Source: Metaphire vulgaris (taxonomy: Eukaryota > Annelida > Clitellata > Crassiclitellata > Megascolecidae). From it: a DNA stretch of 64,000 nucleotides. Shown here in pieces: positions 23,522 through 34,799 of this stretch. Within the stretch, counting starts at the first letter, position 1, and each line of letters opens with the position of its first letter. The notes below the pieces were generated by a model that searched no databases, was not told the DNA's origin, and was given only the letters and a program-made list of their open reading frames with translations. The stretch is from NCBI GenBank assembly GCA_018105865.1, contig CM030856.1, forward strand, positions 11,059,253 through 11,123,252, read 5' to 3'. The position numbers and the translations under genes were made by a program.

Positions 23522-24815
23522 TCACATGACCAGACACTTTCCCTTCAGCATCTCGCGGCTCTTCTGGGCACGTGACTTCTTCCCGTCCAAGTTCAAGGTC
23601 ATCGTCCGTCTCCGTTCCAGCTGGAGCAGCTCCTGAAACAGTTCCTTGATGTTGTGATCGGTCTTCGCCGACGTCTCCATGTAAGAGCACTTCCAGGTTC
23701 GCGCCAGGGCGGACGCCTCGCTCGTCGGAACCTCGCGTGCCGACGGCGCCTCGTCCGACTTGTTGCCGACGAGCATGACCGGGATGCCGTCCGTGTCGCC
23801 GCCCTTGATCGAGCAGATCTCCGCCCAGATGGGCTTCAGCTCCTCGAGGGTCTGGCGGCTGGTGATGGAGAAGACCAGGATGAAGGCGTGACCTTTCGAG
23901 ATGGAAAGCCTCTGCATTGCGGGAAACTGATGGCTGCCCGTCGTATCGGTTATCTGCAGGGTGCAGACCTACGTGATAACGACCATACGCGTGTGAAAAG
24001 CAACCATACAGTCGAACTTCGTTATGACGGACTCGGTTATAACGAATATTCGGTTATTATAAAGTAACCGCAATGTACGGTCCCGTGTGATGCGCTACCG
24101 TGTTTGATGGTATTTGGCGCGAGCAGGGTTATTTCTAGGATTATCAATTGGCGGGAGGGGGTGTCGGTAAATTCTGGGTGTCCCCTGCCAAAAAGTCTGA
24201 CAAGCAAATAAAAGGTCATCATATAGCTGAAATTGCGTGGTGTTGGGGGTGTCGGTCTCAAATTGGGAAGATGTTGGGGGGGGGGTGTAAAACATCTTTG
24301 GGTGTAATGTACCTCGGATGTAACGTGCTAAATTTTACAGACCCGCTAAGTACGTTACAACGATGTTCTACCGTGTCACACACGCTCATTAAGAAAAACG
24401 TTAATAAGAAAACTAAACAAGTAAGTAAGCATTGGCGGCAACTTGGATGAAAAGTGGGGCAACCATTCCCTTTCCCTTTCCCTATGGTAGCCTCTCAAGC
24501 AGTAGGGGCTCGAGCCCAGAGCCCCCAATAGAAGTTTACGCCTATGTAGGTAAGTAAGCAAAATATCGTGAATTTATATAGCGCTTTCCAGGTAGCACCG
24601 CAGTTTTAATGGAAGCGTTCGCTGGCATCGATGCAGGTGTGCACTCTCACCTGTTTATTGCAGCTGATCACCTGGCGATAGGTGTCCTCTATCGTTGGAA
24701 TGTAACTCTCGCGGAAGGTACCTTTGACGAACCGAAGTACGAGGGAACTTTTCCCAACGCCCCCCGCACCGAACACCACGACACGGTAGTCGTTGCTCTG
24801 TTCGGGCATTATCAC
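23522..24815 (-). CDS. DIRAS: Di-Ras family small GTPase
   Basis: Two coding exons on the minus strand: 24815-24651 (55 codons, phase 0, donor GTGAGA) and 23968-23522 (148 codons plus stop). Together they make 203 residues, close to the 198-199 of vertebrate Di-Ras proteins; a second ATG at 24809 would give 201. Exon 1 holds the P-loop GAGGVGKS (residues 16-23) and the effector loop YIPTIEDTY. Exon 2 holds switch [10 protein letters not shown], the guanine-specificity motif NKSD, ETSAK and the C-terminal prenylation box CLVM. Di-Ras proteins differ from Ras in lacking the catalytic glutamine after DTxG; here Ser-His replaces it, so poor intrinsic GTP hydrolysis and a largely GTP-bound membrane protein are expected from the family. 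Which vertebrate paralogue (1, 2 or 3) it matches cannot be judged. The 682-nt intron contains nested transposons. No UTR boundaries are evident. Confidence 0.95.
24009..24373. mobile_element. pogo/Tc1-like MITE split by another element
   Basis: The left arm is CAGTCGAACTTCGTTATGA after a TA; the right arm is ACAACGATGTTCTACCG. The interior matches the reverse complement of the copy at 59692. The copy is interrupted at 24124-24300. The right-hand TA has mutated to TG. It lies in the intron of the Di-Ras gene. Confidence 0.8.
24124..24300. mobile_element. hAT-like MITE nested inside a pogo-like MITE
   Basis: It starts CAGGGTTATTTCTAGG and ends near ACATCTTTG; relatives with the same interior are at 61040 and 62957. 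The flanks ggcgcgag and ggtgtaat both align to the GGCTATAA segment of the interrupted host element, so the 8-bp duplication is present but decayed. Confidence 0.7.
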
Positions 24816-24847
24816 TTCACTACAACAACAACAACGAAAAACGATGA

Positions 24848-25010
24848 TGATGTTTAATCTAGGCTGTTTCCGGGGGTAATTGCCATTTCCCCGGAAATTT
24901 CAAATTCCCCGGAAATTTTGGCATACTACATGGACTAACAGCAGCCCCTATCAGAATTCCCCCCGGCTTTGTCAGTTTTCCCGGAGTCCAGGAGTCTAGA
25001 TTAAACACTG
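24848..25010. mobile_element. hAT-like MITE, AGTGTTTAATCTAGAC family (inverted)
   Basis: The right end is CTAGATTAAACACTG; the left end TGTTTAATCTAGG has lost the initial bases, probably through the neighbouring GAT repeat. The interior, rich in CCCCGGAAATTT, is shared with 47026 and 63596. It lies just upstream of the Di-Ras start codon. Confidence 0.75.
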
Positions 25011-25083
25011 ATGATGATGATGACGACGACGATGATGATTGTGATCGCGGTGGTGGTGGTGATGATGATGATGAGATTCTATT
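25011..25083. repeat. (GAT)n/(GAC)n tract
   Basis: Degenerate GAT and GGT units directly abut the preceding element. Confidence 0.8.
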
Positions 25084-25226
25084 TAGACCAAGACGGCCAT
25101 CTAGGGAGGTGGTATTATCTTTACTGGGTTTAGCTTTTCTCATTATATCGCAAATGATTCGTTTACTTCTTGAATTGAAAAAGAAACGGGGCCATTTAAA
25201 CTAACTCGTTCTTATATATATAATAA

Positions 25227-25229
<3 letters not shown>

Positions 25230-25278
<49 letters not shown>
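25230..25278. repeat. (CT)n microsatellite
   Basis: A pure CT tract. Confidence 0.95.
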
Positions 25279-25283
<5 letters not shown>

Positions 25284-25588
25284 GTATGTCTGTCTGTCTG
25301 TGTTTCTTCAGATGGATTTGTCATTCCTATTCGCATTGTTCTTTCGGTTCTTCTCTCTGTCCTCCCTTGTGTCCTTCTATGTGTCCTTCTGTGCTATTAA
25401 TGCCTGTCAGTTTTGAGTCATCATTCGTTCTTTTTTTGCTCTTGTCGCTTTTTTTAACTGTCTGCTCTCGCGTCATCTTTCGACGAAGAATCCCTCGCCA
25501 TCTTGCCGCTAATGCGTTCTTCTTTCGCTGTTCTTATTTCGCCCTTCAATATTTCCATCCAATCTCTCCACTCGCCCTACAGTGCCAC

Positions 25589-25791
25589 CAGTTGGCGGCT
25601 CCACAGGTTTGGCCCGGGGGGCCCGTGCCCCCATATTGAGTGCCTGGTCGCCCAGTGGCCCCCCTGTTGGGACCCTATACTTAATACTATACATACCTAA
25701 CAACAAAACAACAAATGGTTGGCCCCCCATGATTAGAAGTCGCCAACCCAACGACCCCCCCCCCACTTGCCAAATCCTGGAGCCGCCACTG
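25589..25791. mobile_element. hAT-like MITE, CAGTGGCGGCTCC family
   Basis: A 203-bp copy with an exact 8-bp duplication AGTGCCAC at 25581-25588 and 25792-25799. The ends are CAGTTGGCGGCTCCAC and TGGAGCCGCCACTG. Confidence 0.92.
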
Positions 25792-26141
25792 AGTGCCACA
25801 AAAACAGTTAACAGTTAAAACAGTTAACAGTTAAGGCGGCCATTATTGTTATCAGAATCTATATTAGTCCTATACAGGTAGGGTCTAAATGTACGCTTGT
25901 ACAGTAGATCTCTTTGCAACAACCGTCGAGAAACACATTGTGTCGTAACTATCCACGAGTTTGTTTAAAACGTCATGTACGATATTGCAAGACTTTACGT
26001 GTCACGTTTGCCTATCTGACATCTCTCTATTCGTTAAAAGCATGGCGCTTTGCTGCAAGTCTTCAAGAAGCGCAAAAATAAAATGAGGAACTAAATCGCA
26101 TTAATTTACAGAAAGAAACTTCTCGTATATATCTTCCATAT

Positions 26142-26191
<50 letters not shown>
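26142..26191. repeat. (CT)n microsatellite
   Basis: A pure CT tract. Confidence 0.95.
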
Positions 26192-26192
<1 letters not shown>

Positions 26193-26664
26193 ATTGCCAA
26201 TTTTTGGCTATTTTTTCCACAATTTAACAATAATTAATTCCCTTCTTGTGGAATTTTTGAATAGCAATCAATGCAGACATCGCTTCGAATAGAGTAGGCC
26301 TATTTTCTGCGTGCAGTTAATGGCCTATTTATTACTGCAAAAGTACTGCATTGCGTCGCGCAATTAAAGTCATTTTTGTGAATTATTTTTGCTCTCTACT
26401 TAAATTAATGACACTACGTTTTTGCTTATTAGACGGCAGGTGTAAAATAAGATTTAGTAGGTCTATGTCCAGCATTATTGAAATCATTGATAATTTTAAA
26501 GGATAGAAAATTCAAAGCTTCTATATGAATCAATCTCGTTCAAATTAGTAGAAATTTTATTCGAGGACATGATTTGTATTGCCCATTAAGATATAAAAAT
26601 GAAATAAGAACCGAATGTAATAAGTACTTGAGAAGAGATATCTTGATTAATAAGTATTTATCTA

Positions 26665-26768
26665 TGAGCTTCTATAGCGCCAATTATAATATTCAAACGA
26701 CGGTACTCCGAATCCGTACCGCAAAAAGACCAGTCAGAGTGGGAGCGGGGAAACAGAAGGCAGATTAA
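26665..26768 (-). mobile_element. LINE 3'-UTR fragment, GGCGCTATAGAAGCT type
   Basis: The plus strand reads gcttctatagcgccaattat, then ...gcaaaaagaccagtcagag and gcggggaaacag. The same order occurs in the element at 56255-56612, whose ORF end is preserved, so this is the tail of that LINE family. Confidence 0.65.
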
Positions 26769-26906
26769 ACCTAGGCCTATATATGTATGAAAAAGAAACA
26801 AAAATAGAAGGGAATTAACTCTAGATTTGACAGAGGGCTATTATAGCATTATTGTACGGCAGCAAAAAAGCGTCCCAAAACTGTCTTGATTTCACAGAGG
26901 TATACC

Positions 26907-26910
<4 letters not shown>

Positions 26911-26974
<64 letters not shown>
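26911..26974. repeat. (TA)n microsatellite
   Basis: A pure TA tract. Confidence 0.95.
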
Positions 26975-26977
<3 letters not shown>

Positions 26978-27410
26978 CCTATTGATGTGAATTTGCTAGA
27001 ACTCCTTCTTGACGGCTTTTTTCGTCTGTATACTTTTAAAGCTCGAAAATGATCGATGTGTCCTCCACCACCCATATTCCGGAACCCTGGCTACGCCACT
27101 GCGAGGAAGAGACTGAGATCGTGGTTAGAATCAGTCGTCGATGAGAGAGATAAGACTGCGGAGAGGATATCGAAGAGAAGAAGACAATCCATCAAAATGA
27201 ACGCAGAAAGAGGAAGGGATCGGTCCTAGAAATACGACGCCATGCAGACGGAAGTCAAACCCGGAAGGAATCGATGAGCCATTTTCCCCCGAAAAAGTGT
27301 TCTCCCCACTCCGTTTGAATCTTTCTCTCCCCGGAGAACATTTACTGTATTCCCGTCTGAGATATATCGGTCTAAACGTACGAGACTAAGACTTGGTCAC
27401 GATTAAGTAG

Positions 27411-27411
27411 G

Positions 27412-27447
<36 letters not shown>

Positions 27448-27503
27448 CGATGATGGTAATGATGATGATGATGGCGATGGTGATGATGGTGATTATGATT
27501 GTG
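27411..27503. repeat. (GAT)n microsatellite
   Basis: A GAT tract with GAC and GGT variants. Confidence 0.9.
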
Positions 27504-27759
27504 ATCCTACTGTGCGTTGTAACTCATTTTCAGGCGGTCAAGTCGAATTGCTTCAAAATCCAGTTGATTATCATTTTATTTGCATAAAATATGCGGTGGC
27601 ATTAGAAATATCGGGGACGGTGCAAATTTCTCACAGAGATAAAATTGGGTTCACGATGGCGTCCAATTCGTGTGCAGCTTGCGTCTTCAAAGAAACTAGA
27701 ATGCGAGGTTTGTTGAGTTACGTTAACGGTTTTTTTTGCATTTTAAAACTATTAAACTA

Positions 27760-27839
27760 CAGGGTGGCGCAAAAAACGGACTACATGTGTATTAAATGCA
27801 AACCTAAATGTGACTAGTCCAATATTTTGCGCCACACCG
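27760..27839. mobile_element. 80-bp mariner-like MITE
   Basis: TA-flanked. The arms are CAGGGTGGCGCAAAAAACGG and the complement of ATTTTGCGCCACACCG, with an inner GACTA/TAGTC pair. Ends of the CAGGGTG type and TA targets are typical of mariner derivatives. Confidence 0.8.
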
Positions 27840-28094
27840 TATTTAATCCTTAAAAATTTGATCAAATTGTAAGAACTTCTAAGAAGCACTGATGGCCGCC
27901 ACAATAATGCTGTCCTGGAATAGCAGGCAATGATCTATTCAAAGGTTTTACTGGGGAATTAGCCCTCTCCCACATGTCCCCCCACCCAGCTCTTGCAAAT
28001 CGAACACTGTTGTTCTAGCGCAGCATTTATTTTGTCAACAGATAACGCATGCAGGCTCGCAGTCTACGAGCTCCATGCAGTTCGTTCTCTGTAT

Positions 28095-28299
28095 CTGTCT
28101 CTGTCTCTGCGTTTCTTTGTGTGTCTCTCTGTGTCTCTCTGTCTGTCTCAGTGTCTCTGTCTGTCTCAGTGTTTCTGGTGACTCTGTCTGTCTGTTTGTC
28201 TGTTTGTCTTGTCTTCCTGCCTCTGTCTTCCTGTCTCTGTCTGTCTGTCTGTCTCTCTCTGTCTCTCTGTCTCTCTCTGTCTCTCTGTCTCTCTCTGTC

Positions 28300-28339
<40 letters not shown>
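28095..28339. repeat. (CTGT)/(CT)n compound microsatellite
   Basis: CTGTCT, CTGT and CT units over about 245 bp. The long Ser/Leu/Val/Cys frames here are artefacts. Confidence 0.9.
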
Positions 28340-28536
28340 CATCCGCTTAAAGTTATCAGTGCTTTATCGATTTCGTGCTATCGGCGGAGGTTTTTATCCG
28401 GCACAGAGGCGAGTTCTGCTCAGCTGCTCACGTGACGTCCAGCGACAAAACAGGGAAAGCAGAATTCCGGACCTAACAACACGCCAGTGGATTGCATGGA
28501 GGGCGCCACAAGCAAATATTGGGTGGGCCAACATGG

Positions 28537-28841
28537 CCTGTTTGAAACTGGACAATGCAAGGGCTAGTGCTACAGTAGGCTATAGATATGCAAAAATTCA
28601 GAAGAGTGATGAAACGAATTAAAACTACATATTCTTGTGTCCCCATCTTTGCTGTGTCAAACCGTACAAGAATTGTCAATATATTCTGTGTCAATTTTTT
28701 TTCTAGAGCTTTCGAAATGCCACGAAAAATAATGAGCCATTTGAAAATTGATATCCTGTTTGAAATTGGACAACGCAAGGACTAGTGCTACAGTAGGCTA
28801 TAGATATTCAAAAATTCAGAAGAGTGATGAAACGAATTAAG
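28537..28841. repeat. Pair of direct repeats of a dispersed element
   Basis: The unit runs from cctgtttgaaa to gatgaaacgaatt. It occurs at 28537-28620 and 28755-28840 with few differences. The segment between them (acatattcttgtgtcccc) recurs inverted near 43935-44020, so this is part of a larger dispersed repeat. Confidence 0.75.
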
Positions 28842-30217
28842 ACACTGGATTGACGACCCTTTGCCCCCCCCGGTGTGAAGATATTTGCCTGTAGCTTTAG
28901 GTGCCACCAATTTTTTGGATGGATGACGTCGATTGTGAAATTTGAGAAGTCAACAGAATTTAAACGTTCAATAACCCAATTCTCCTGGAAAACTTGTTTA
29001 TTTTTTATTTTTTCATATTAATACTATTTAATACCACAGATTCTTGTGACAAACGGTCTAAACGATAACAATTTGTAAATACTTCTAAAATAAATCTGAG
29101 TACTAATCTTTTGAATCCGCTTTTTGTTTCAGCCATTACTGCATTTTCGCCCCCACTACCCTAGCAAGCCTCCTCTGACCGAGGAAAGAAGCTGAAAATG
29201 TAGTTTTTAACAGCAAAACCAGCGACTGTTTTAAGGAAAATTGATCACTGCACTTAACTCGACACTTTTTGGACATCCGCGTAAGAAAACAAGCAAAAAA
29301 GGTCCTCCTTGAAAATGTATCACTGCACAAAGGACAGAAAATTGCATTTTGTCACTGCACATTTTCAAGTTGCCACTGCACATTTTGTGTACCACTGCAC
29401 GTCAAAACAGGCCCGGGGCCAAAAAGCTGTCTTACCGTCACGAAGGTTTTTCCGATGACAATCGAAATTGAGATGAAGATATGTCTGGCCTTCTAGCAAA
29501 AGCAACTTCATCGGAAAATATTCTCGATCGCCAGAAATTCTATCGTTCTTCTTACGGGGCCTGATGCTATCGCAATGTCTCTCCCTCTCCCTCTTCCCCT
29601 CTAAACAGCAACAATCGATGGTCTCTGAAATGCTACGCACTGTGCATAATATGCGCACGACTCTTAAAACGGATGTGTAGACTCCGTGTGTTTGTCCGAT
29701 TCACGGCGGATTTTCCTATATGTCCGTTTCGGCGTAGCGTATAGCCCGCTCCGCTATACCTGCTAGAAATCTGGATTCCTCGACATTCGAAATCGATAAA
29801 GCCATCGCACGCACCGCCGGTGGCTACGTTGGCTCATCGCGGAAGAGGAGGAGGGGAGGACGAGGAGGAGGAGGAGGAGCCGATTTCCCTTAGCCAGTCA
29901 GTCAGTCAGTCGGTCGGTCGGTCGGGCGATGCGTGTGCGCGTGCGTCGCTGCGTAGAAGAGGAGGCGGTTTCTTGAACCCCCAACCCTCGCCCCCGTTCC
30001 CTGCCCCTGCCCCGCCAAGTGTCGTCTCAATTCCTCCCTTTGGGTTCGACGGACGCAGCAGCAGCAGCAGTAGACGACGACGACGACGACGATGACAGAC
30101 AGTGCAGTCAATGTCCGTCTTTTCTTTCCCGCCTTCGTTTTCTTAGCAGACGACGTTTCATTGAAACACCCGACGCCACCACCACCACCACCACCTTTTT
30201 CTCTTTTCTCTTTTTCT

Positions 30218-30220
30218 TCT

Positions 30221-30261
<41 letters not shown>

Positions 30262-30346
30262 CTCTCTCTGTCTCTCTCTCTATGTCTCTCTCTCTCTGTC
30301 TCTCTGTCTCTGTCTGTCTCTCTCTCTCTGTCTGTCTCTCTCTTCT
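30218..30346. repeat. (CT)n with CTGT variants
   Basis: A pyrimidine-rich dinucleotide array. Confidence 0.95.
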
Positions 30347-30710
30347 CGTCTCCTTTTCCTCTTCCTTCTCTTCTTCCTCTTCCTAGTGAGCGCGATGCAC
30401 TCCTCCTCCCCTCCCTCCGCAGTCGGCTCTTCCGTTCGCCCGGTCTCGCCCCTCAACGCCCCGTCGTTTGACTGCTAGGAATTGCATAGCTCTACATCGT
30501 CATCATCAAAAGAAAGAACTACCTGGAAATGCCTGATTCATGACGTCCCCTTACCTTCAACTACTGAAGGAAAGAGGAAATGATGATGGCGTCATCACGC
30601 ACACATGCATACAGACACATACACACTGGGTGATGACATTGACCAACTGCCTCTAAGACATGTATCAGAATGTAGGCCTATGTGTGTATAGGGCCTATAA
30701 AAATATATAT

Positions 30711-30996
<286 letters not shown>

Positions 30997-31183
30997 TATG
31001 TATGCGTGATGGATAGAAGTGATGAGCGGACGAGATTCAAGTGTTGTTGCGCTGGTCTTTATAGCCCCGAACGTCACTTTACGTGATTGTTGTAGATGTG
31101 TCACGTGGGTTACTCAACCTGTTTAGGTTGCCAACCGCTTCATCATTAACGGTCGTCTATTGATGGAATCGTCTGAGAATTGC

Positions 31184-31215
<32 letters not shown>

Positions 31216-31220
31216 CTGCT

Positions 31221-31400
31221 CAGGGCCGGATTAAGGTCAGAGAGGGCCGGGGGGCTGAGAAAAAAAGGCCGTCGCCTATAGGCCGACTTAATAAAATCTC
31301 TGACAAGCAAAAAAAGGTTATCTTGAAAATCGGTGGGCCTACTTTCATGATGGGCCGGGGAGCTACAGCCCCCTCAGCCCTCCGCCTTAATATGGCCCTG
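31221..31400. mobile_element. Probable hAT-like MITE, CAGGGCCGGATTAAGG family
   Basis: The ends are CAGGGCCGGATTAAGG and CCTTAATATGGCCCTG. Both flanks start ctgct, but the left flank is a GCT repeat, so the duplication cannot be judged. Confidence 0.75.
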
Positions 31401-31508
31401 CTGCTAGATCATTCTTCGTGCCGCTCTTTATACGCCAACGCGAAAAGCACGCAATTTTAGAGTATATAAGTTATATTATTATAGATAGATTCACGAATAT
31501 GCATATGG

Positions 31509-31510
<2 letters not shown>

Positions 31511-31585
<75 letters not shown>

Positions 31586-31681
31586 GTCATGGATAGAAGG
31601 CAGCAGCAATTCTAATACGATTATATATATATATATATATATATTATACAGACGAATATATATATATATATATATATATAA
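31511..31681. repeat. (TA)n tracts
   Basis: Three TA tracts (about 31512-31584, 31622-31643 and 31658-31680) with short spacers. Confidence 0.95.
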
Positions 31682-31964
31682 CGGTATTTGTATTATTTAT
31701 GAATTGCTTCAGTGCCTCTCGTTGTCGAATGCATCTCATCAATGAGTGATGACGTCATATTCTGGCAGCAGCAGCAGCCACTGACTGCTGCACTTCGTGG
31801 ACGCCGCTGCTGGCACCGTGGAGACTCTTGACCGGGGCCGAGAGGCTGAGTAGGGGAGAGGGGTCGCGATCGATAGAATTCATTTATCAATCGTTTGCCA
31901 TGGAGACAGAGGCACGCACGTGCAGACAAACGCTCGCGGTATTAGGGGTGGTCACAGCCAAACG

Positions 31965-32020
<56 letters not shown>
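31965..32020. repeat. (TA)n microsatellite
   Basis: A pure TA tract. Confidence 0.95.
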
Positions 32021-32023
<3 letters not shown>

Positions 32024-32318
32024 AGGCAGATGACTCAGCGAAAATGCGGAGGAGGAAAATGCGGACGTCTATAAAATAGGAATGGAGGAAAAGACTGCGT
32101 GTGTGGACGGAAGAGCTCGATTTCGTGGAAGAAGAGAAAATATGCTATTTTCAGCCGCCGGTGGCTATATTTGGCCACGTCTTGAGACTTGATTGGAGTC
32201 AAAGCAACAATACATGGGATGAACGTCAGACGTTTCAAGGTCAAGCGTCTGGCCAACTGGAAATAGAATACCAGACTGAAACACGTGACCGAAGTATAGG
32301 CTGTACTGTACGTGACGT

Positions 32319-32478
32319 CAGTGGCGGCTCCACAGGGGGCCCGTGCCCCTATTGAGTGCCTGGCCCCCACTGTTGGTACCTATACTTAATGCTACATGCA
32401 TAACAACAAATGGTTGGCCCCATGGTTAGAAGTTGCCACCCAACGGCCCCCACTTGCCAAATCCTAGAGCCGCCACTG
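32319..32478. mobile_element. hAT-like MITE, CAGTGGCGGCTCC family
   Basis: A 160-bp copy. The flanks cgtgacgt and catgacgt match at 7 of 8 bases. The ends and interior match the copies at 20147 and 25589. Confidence 0.88.
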
Positions 32479-32514
32479 CATGACGTGACTGCAGTCAGCT
32501 GCACACCAGATCAC

Positions 32515-32670
32515 AGAGGCGTAGCTAGGGGGCAGAGGGTGAGGTGAGGGGGGGCGCCAAAATTGGGTATTTGGGTAGACTAAGTGAAATGCATAATAAA
32601 GAAGAAACTTATGTGCGACGACCTTTTTTTTGCTCGTCAACACTATGACATTTAGGCCTATAAAGCAAAA
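32515..32670. mobile_element. Truncated MITE related to 6067-6332
   Basis: It starts CAGAGGCGTAGCTAGG and shares gcgccaaaattgg, the aagtgaaatgca block and tttttttgctcgtca. No right inverted arm is seen. Confidence 0.7.
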
Positions 32671-32905
32671 AGTTGTAACTGATTGCTGTTAATGTGTGAG
32701 CAAGATAATTTCCGGCGGCTTGCATTCAACAAGCAATTTTCTCCGACACCTCAAGGTTACTACAGTCGCTGTCTCGCTGAATACCACAAGATTCCATCAT
32801 GGGTCCTTTGCTATTTATTATTTACATTTAAATTAAATTATCGTTAGGCCTACTAGTTAATTAGTGTTGTATGGTTAGTGTTAGGGTTAATAAATATATT
32901 TGTAT

Positions 32906-33041
32906 GATCTTTGATCTTAGATCACTTTTAAAGAGATCTTGATCTTAGATCATTTATACTCTAGTGATCTTTGACCTTGATCTGAGATCAACTTCTCTCT
33001 AGTGATCTTGATCTTTGATCAAGATCATTTTACATGTGATC
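32906..33041. repeat. GATC-dense block
   Basis: Fourteen GATC tetramers in about 136 bp, in degenerate units such as tgatctttgatcttagatca. It is not a clean tandem repeat. Confidence 0.8.
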
Positions 33042-33272
33042 GTTCCTAACACTGGATATATTATAGTAGCTGATGGGACTGACGAGAAGAATGCTTGTTT
33101 AGTTTTAAACTGTACAGAAATGAGACAATGACCAATGAAATGCTTATATAGTATGGTGCTTTCTTTCCAGCAAGAATTCAACAAATTAACTAAGAAAATG
33201 GATTTCCGATAACCAGTTGCGATAGAAGTGCTAGATCTCTTAAAAGGTATTTATCATTGTCTAAGATCAACC

Positions 33273-34786
33273 TTAACCAATATCAAAATCTTGCATATTC
33301 CCTATGTCCATGTTTCGTCCTGTAGTTTCCTCTCCATCAGTGTCTGTTACCTCGCAGTCTCCATACAAATCGCTGTCGAAAACACTTGGTTCCATTTCTT
33401 CCTCGGTGTCCGAATCTCCGTCGCTGCTGTCGACTTCCGGCGTTTCGATCTCTTCCGGTCCGAACAAATCAAGTTCGCTGAATGAAAGATAGGCTTTGAT
33501 GCCCGGAGGGAGGTTCGCGAGGTAACCGGAAAAACACGAAGCAGAAAAGTGACGTACGAACACAGTTCGACACAGCTCCTTCAGGGGCCTCGGGCTCTCG
33601 TAGAACTGTTTCAGCCATTCGTAGTCGGCCACACTCTTTCGAAGAAAATCTGGAAGGTGGTCGGCGCCGGCGCCAAAGTGCTTCGTCAAGTTGTGGGGTT
33701 GACTTCCAGACACTGCAAGCATCCTGACAATGTCGCTGTATCCGTTATACAAAGCCATTTCTAAGGCATTGTGCTTACTATTCTCATTATATTCCCAGCC
33801 CATTCTGCCTAAAGCTATAATGTTGATATCGGTGTGAGCACGAATAAGCAGTCTTACAAGTTTGCACCAGTGGCTCATATTCGCATCAAGCTTCCGTCTC
33901 TTCGACACAACAAGACAGAGAGCGGTCTGATTGTAGCTGTTAACTTCGTTCGGGTTTGCCCCAAAATCCAACAACAACTTCGCGCTTCGACCTGGCCGTG
34001 GGACGACGCAGACATCAACGGCGTCATCAGCCGGTATATATTTTTATACGCTAAAACGTCATTATCATCCACTGAAACTTCTCCAGACCGCAGCAAAATA
34101 TCAAGACAACGGCAGTGTCCTTTCATAGCGGCAACATGCACCGGTTTTCTGTGCAACTTGTCCTCTGATTTTGTATCCACATTCGGGCGGCGAAATAACC
34201 ACTCCAGTATTTCGGGACGGTCCGATTTCACGGCCTGCATCACCGCCGTCTTCTTAAATCTGTCCGTCGCGTTTACGTCGGCGCCTCGCGACACCAGTTC
34301 GTCGCACAGGTCCCTGTCGTCGGCTTTAATTGCCCAGTGCAGCGCAGTTCGATCGAACATATCCTTTGCCGTTATCCGAGCGTTGTTTTGCAGCAAAATC
34401 TCCGCGCACACCTTCTGACGAGACTTTATGGCCACCAGAAGCGGCGTCATGCTCCGTATCGTTTCGCGTTCCAGACCAGCGCCAGCAGTAATAAGTTCCT
34501 TAGTGACGTCTGCGTGGCCGTTCTTAACGGCAACGTGAAGCGGTCTGAATCGTTTCCATGCTCTTGCGTTGATGTTTGCGCCGGCACCGAGCAAGAGTCT
34601 TGTCACATCCAGATGACCGGCGGCACAAGCGCAAAACAAGGGAGTCTCCCACTTATCGTTGCGACTGTTGATTTCAGTGCCGTGAATCAGAAGCAGTTCC
34701 TTCAAAGAGTTTACATCACCACTCGATGCGGCTTCGTGCAGTGCCATTACTTCTGCATATTTCATACAAATAATAGCATTAGTCAT
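33273..34786 (-). CDS. Ankyrin-repeat SOCS-box (ASB-type) protein, frameshifted
   Basis: A single uninterrupted exon of about 505 codons apart from one missing base. The ATG at 34786 is in frame with others at 34765 and 34747; the homologous-looking part begins MALHEAASSGDVNSLKELL at 34747. Eight or more ankyrin repeats follow, e.g. TPLFCACAAGHLDVTRLLL and TALHWAIKADDRDLCDEL. The frame breaks at about 33981-33988, where HGQVEA should run into KLLLDFGANPNEVN; one base is lacking. The second frame continues with further repeats, then a SOCS box: LKELCRTVFVRHF (BC box) and NLPPGIKAYL (Cul5-type box). In the ASB family this box recruits Elongin B/C and Cullin-5, and the ankyrin stack selects the ubiquitination substrate. 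An acidic tail of about 65 residues rich in Asp, Glu and Ser follows the box, which is unusual because the box normally ends the protein. The frameshift may be a sequence error, an allele or early decay. The rest shows no stop, which favours a functional gene. Lack of introns could mean a retrocopy. Confidence 0.85.
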
Positions 34787-34799
34787 TATAATAAGTAAT

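Larger units (their letters stand above)
25800..27759. other. Intergenic, no confident gene
   Basis: Simple repeats and a LINE tail only. An isolated ATG with good context at 27655 (start MASNSCAACVF) precedes a possible donor near 27708, but no downstream exon supports it. Confidence 0.4.

Noticed and set aside
27534..27708. Possible first exon beginning MASNSCAACVF
   Set aside because: Good start context and a weak donor, but no downstream exon in a matching phase and no recognisable domain.
29820..30478. G+C-rich open frames with Glu, Arg, Ser and Leu runs
   Set aside because: Dominated by GAG, CAG, GAC and CT repeats. A CpG-rich promoter is possible, but nothing decides it.
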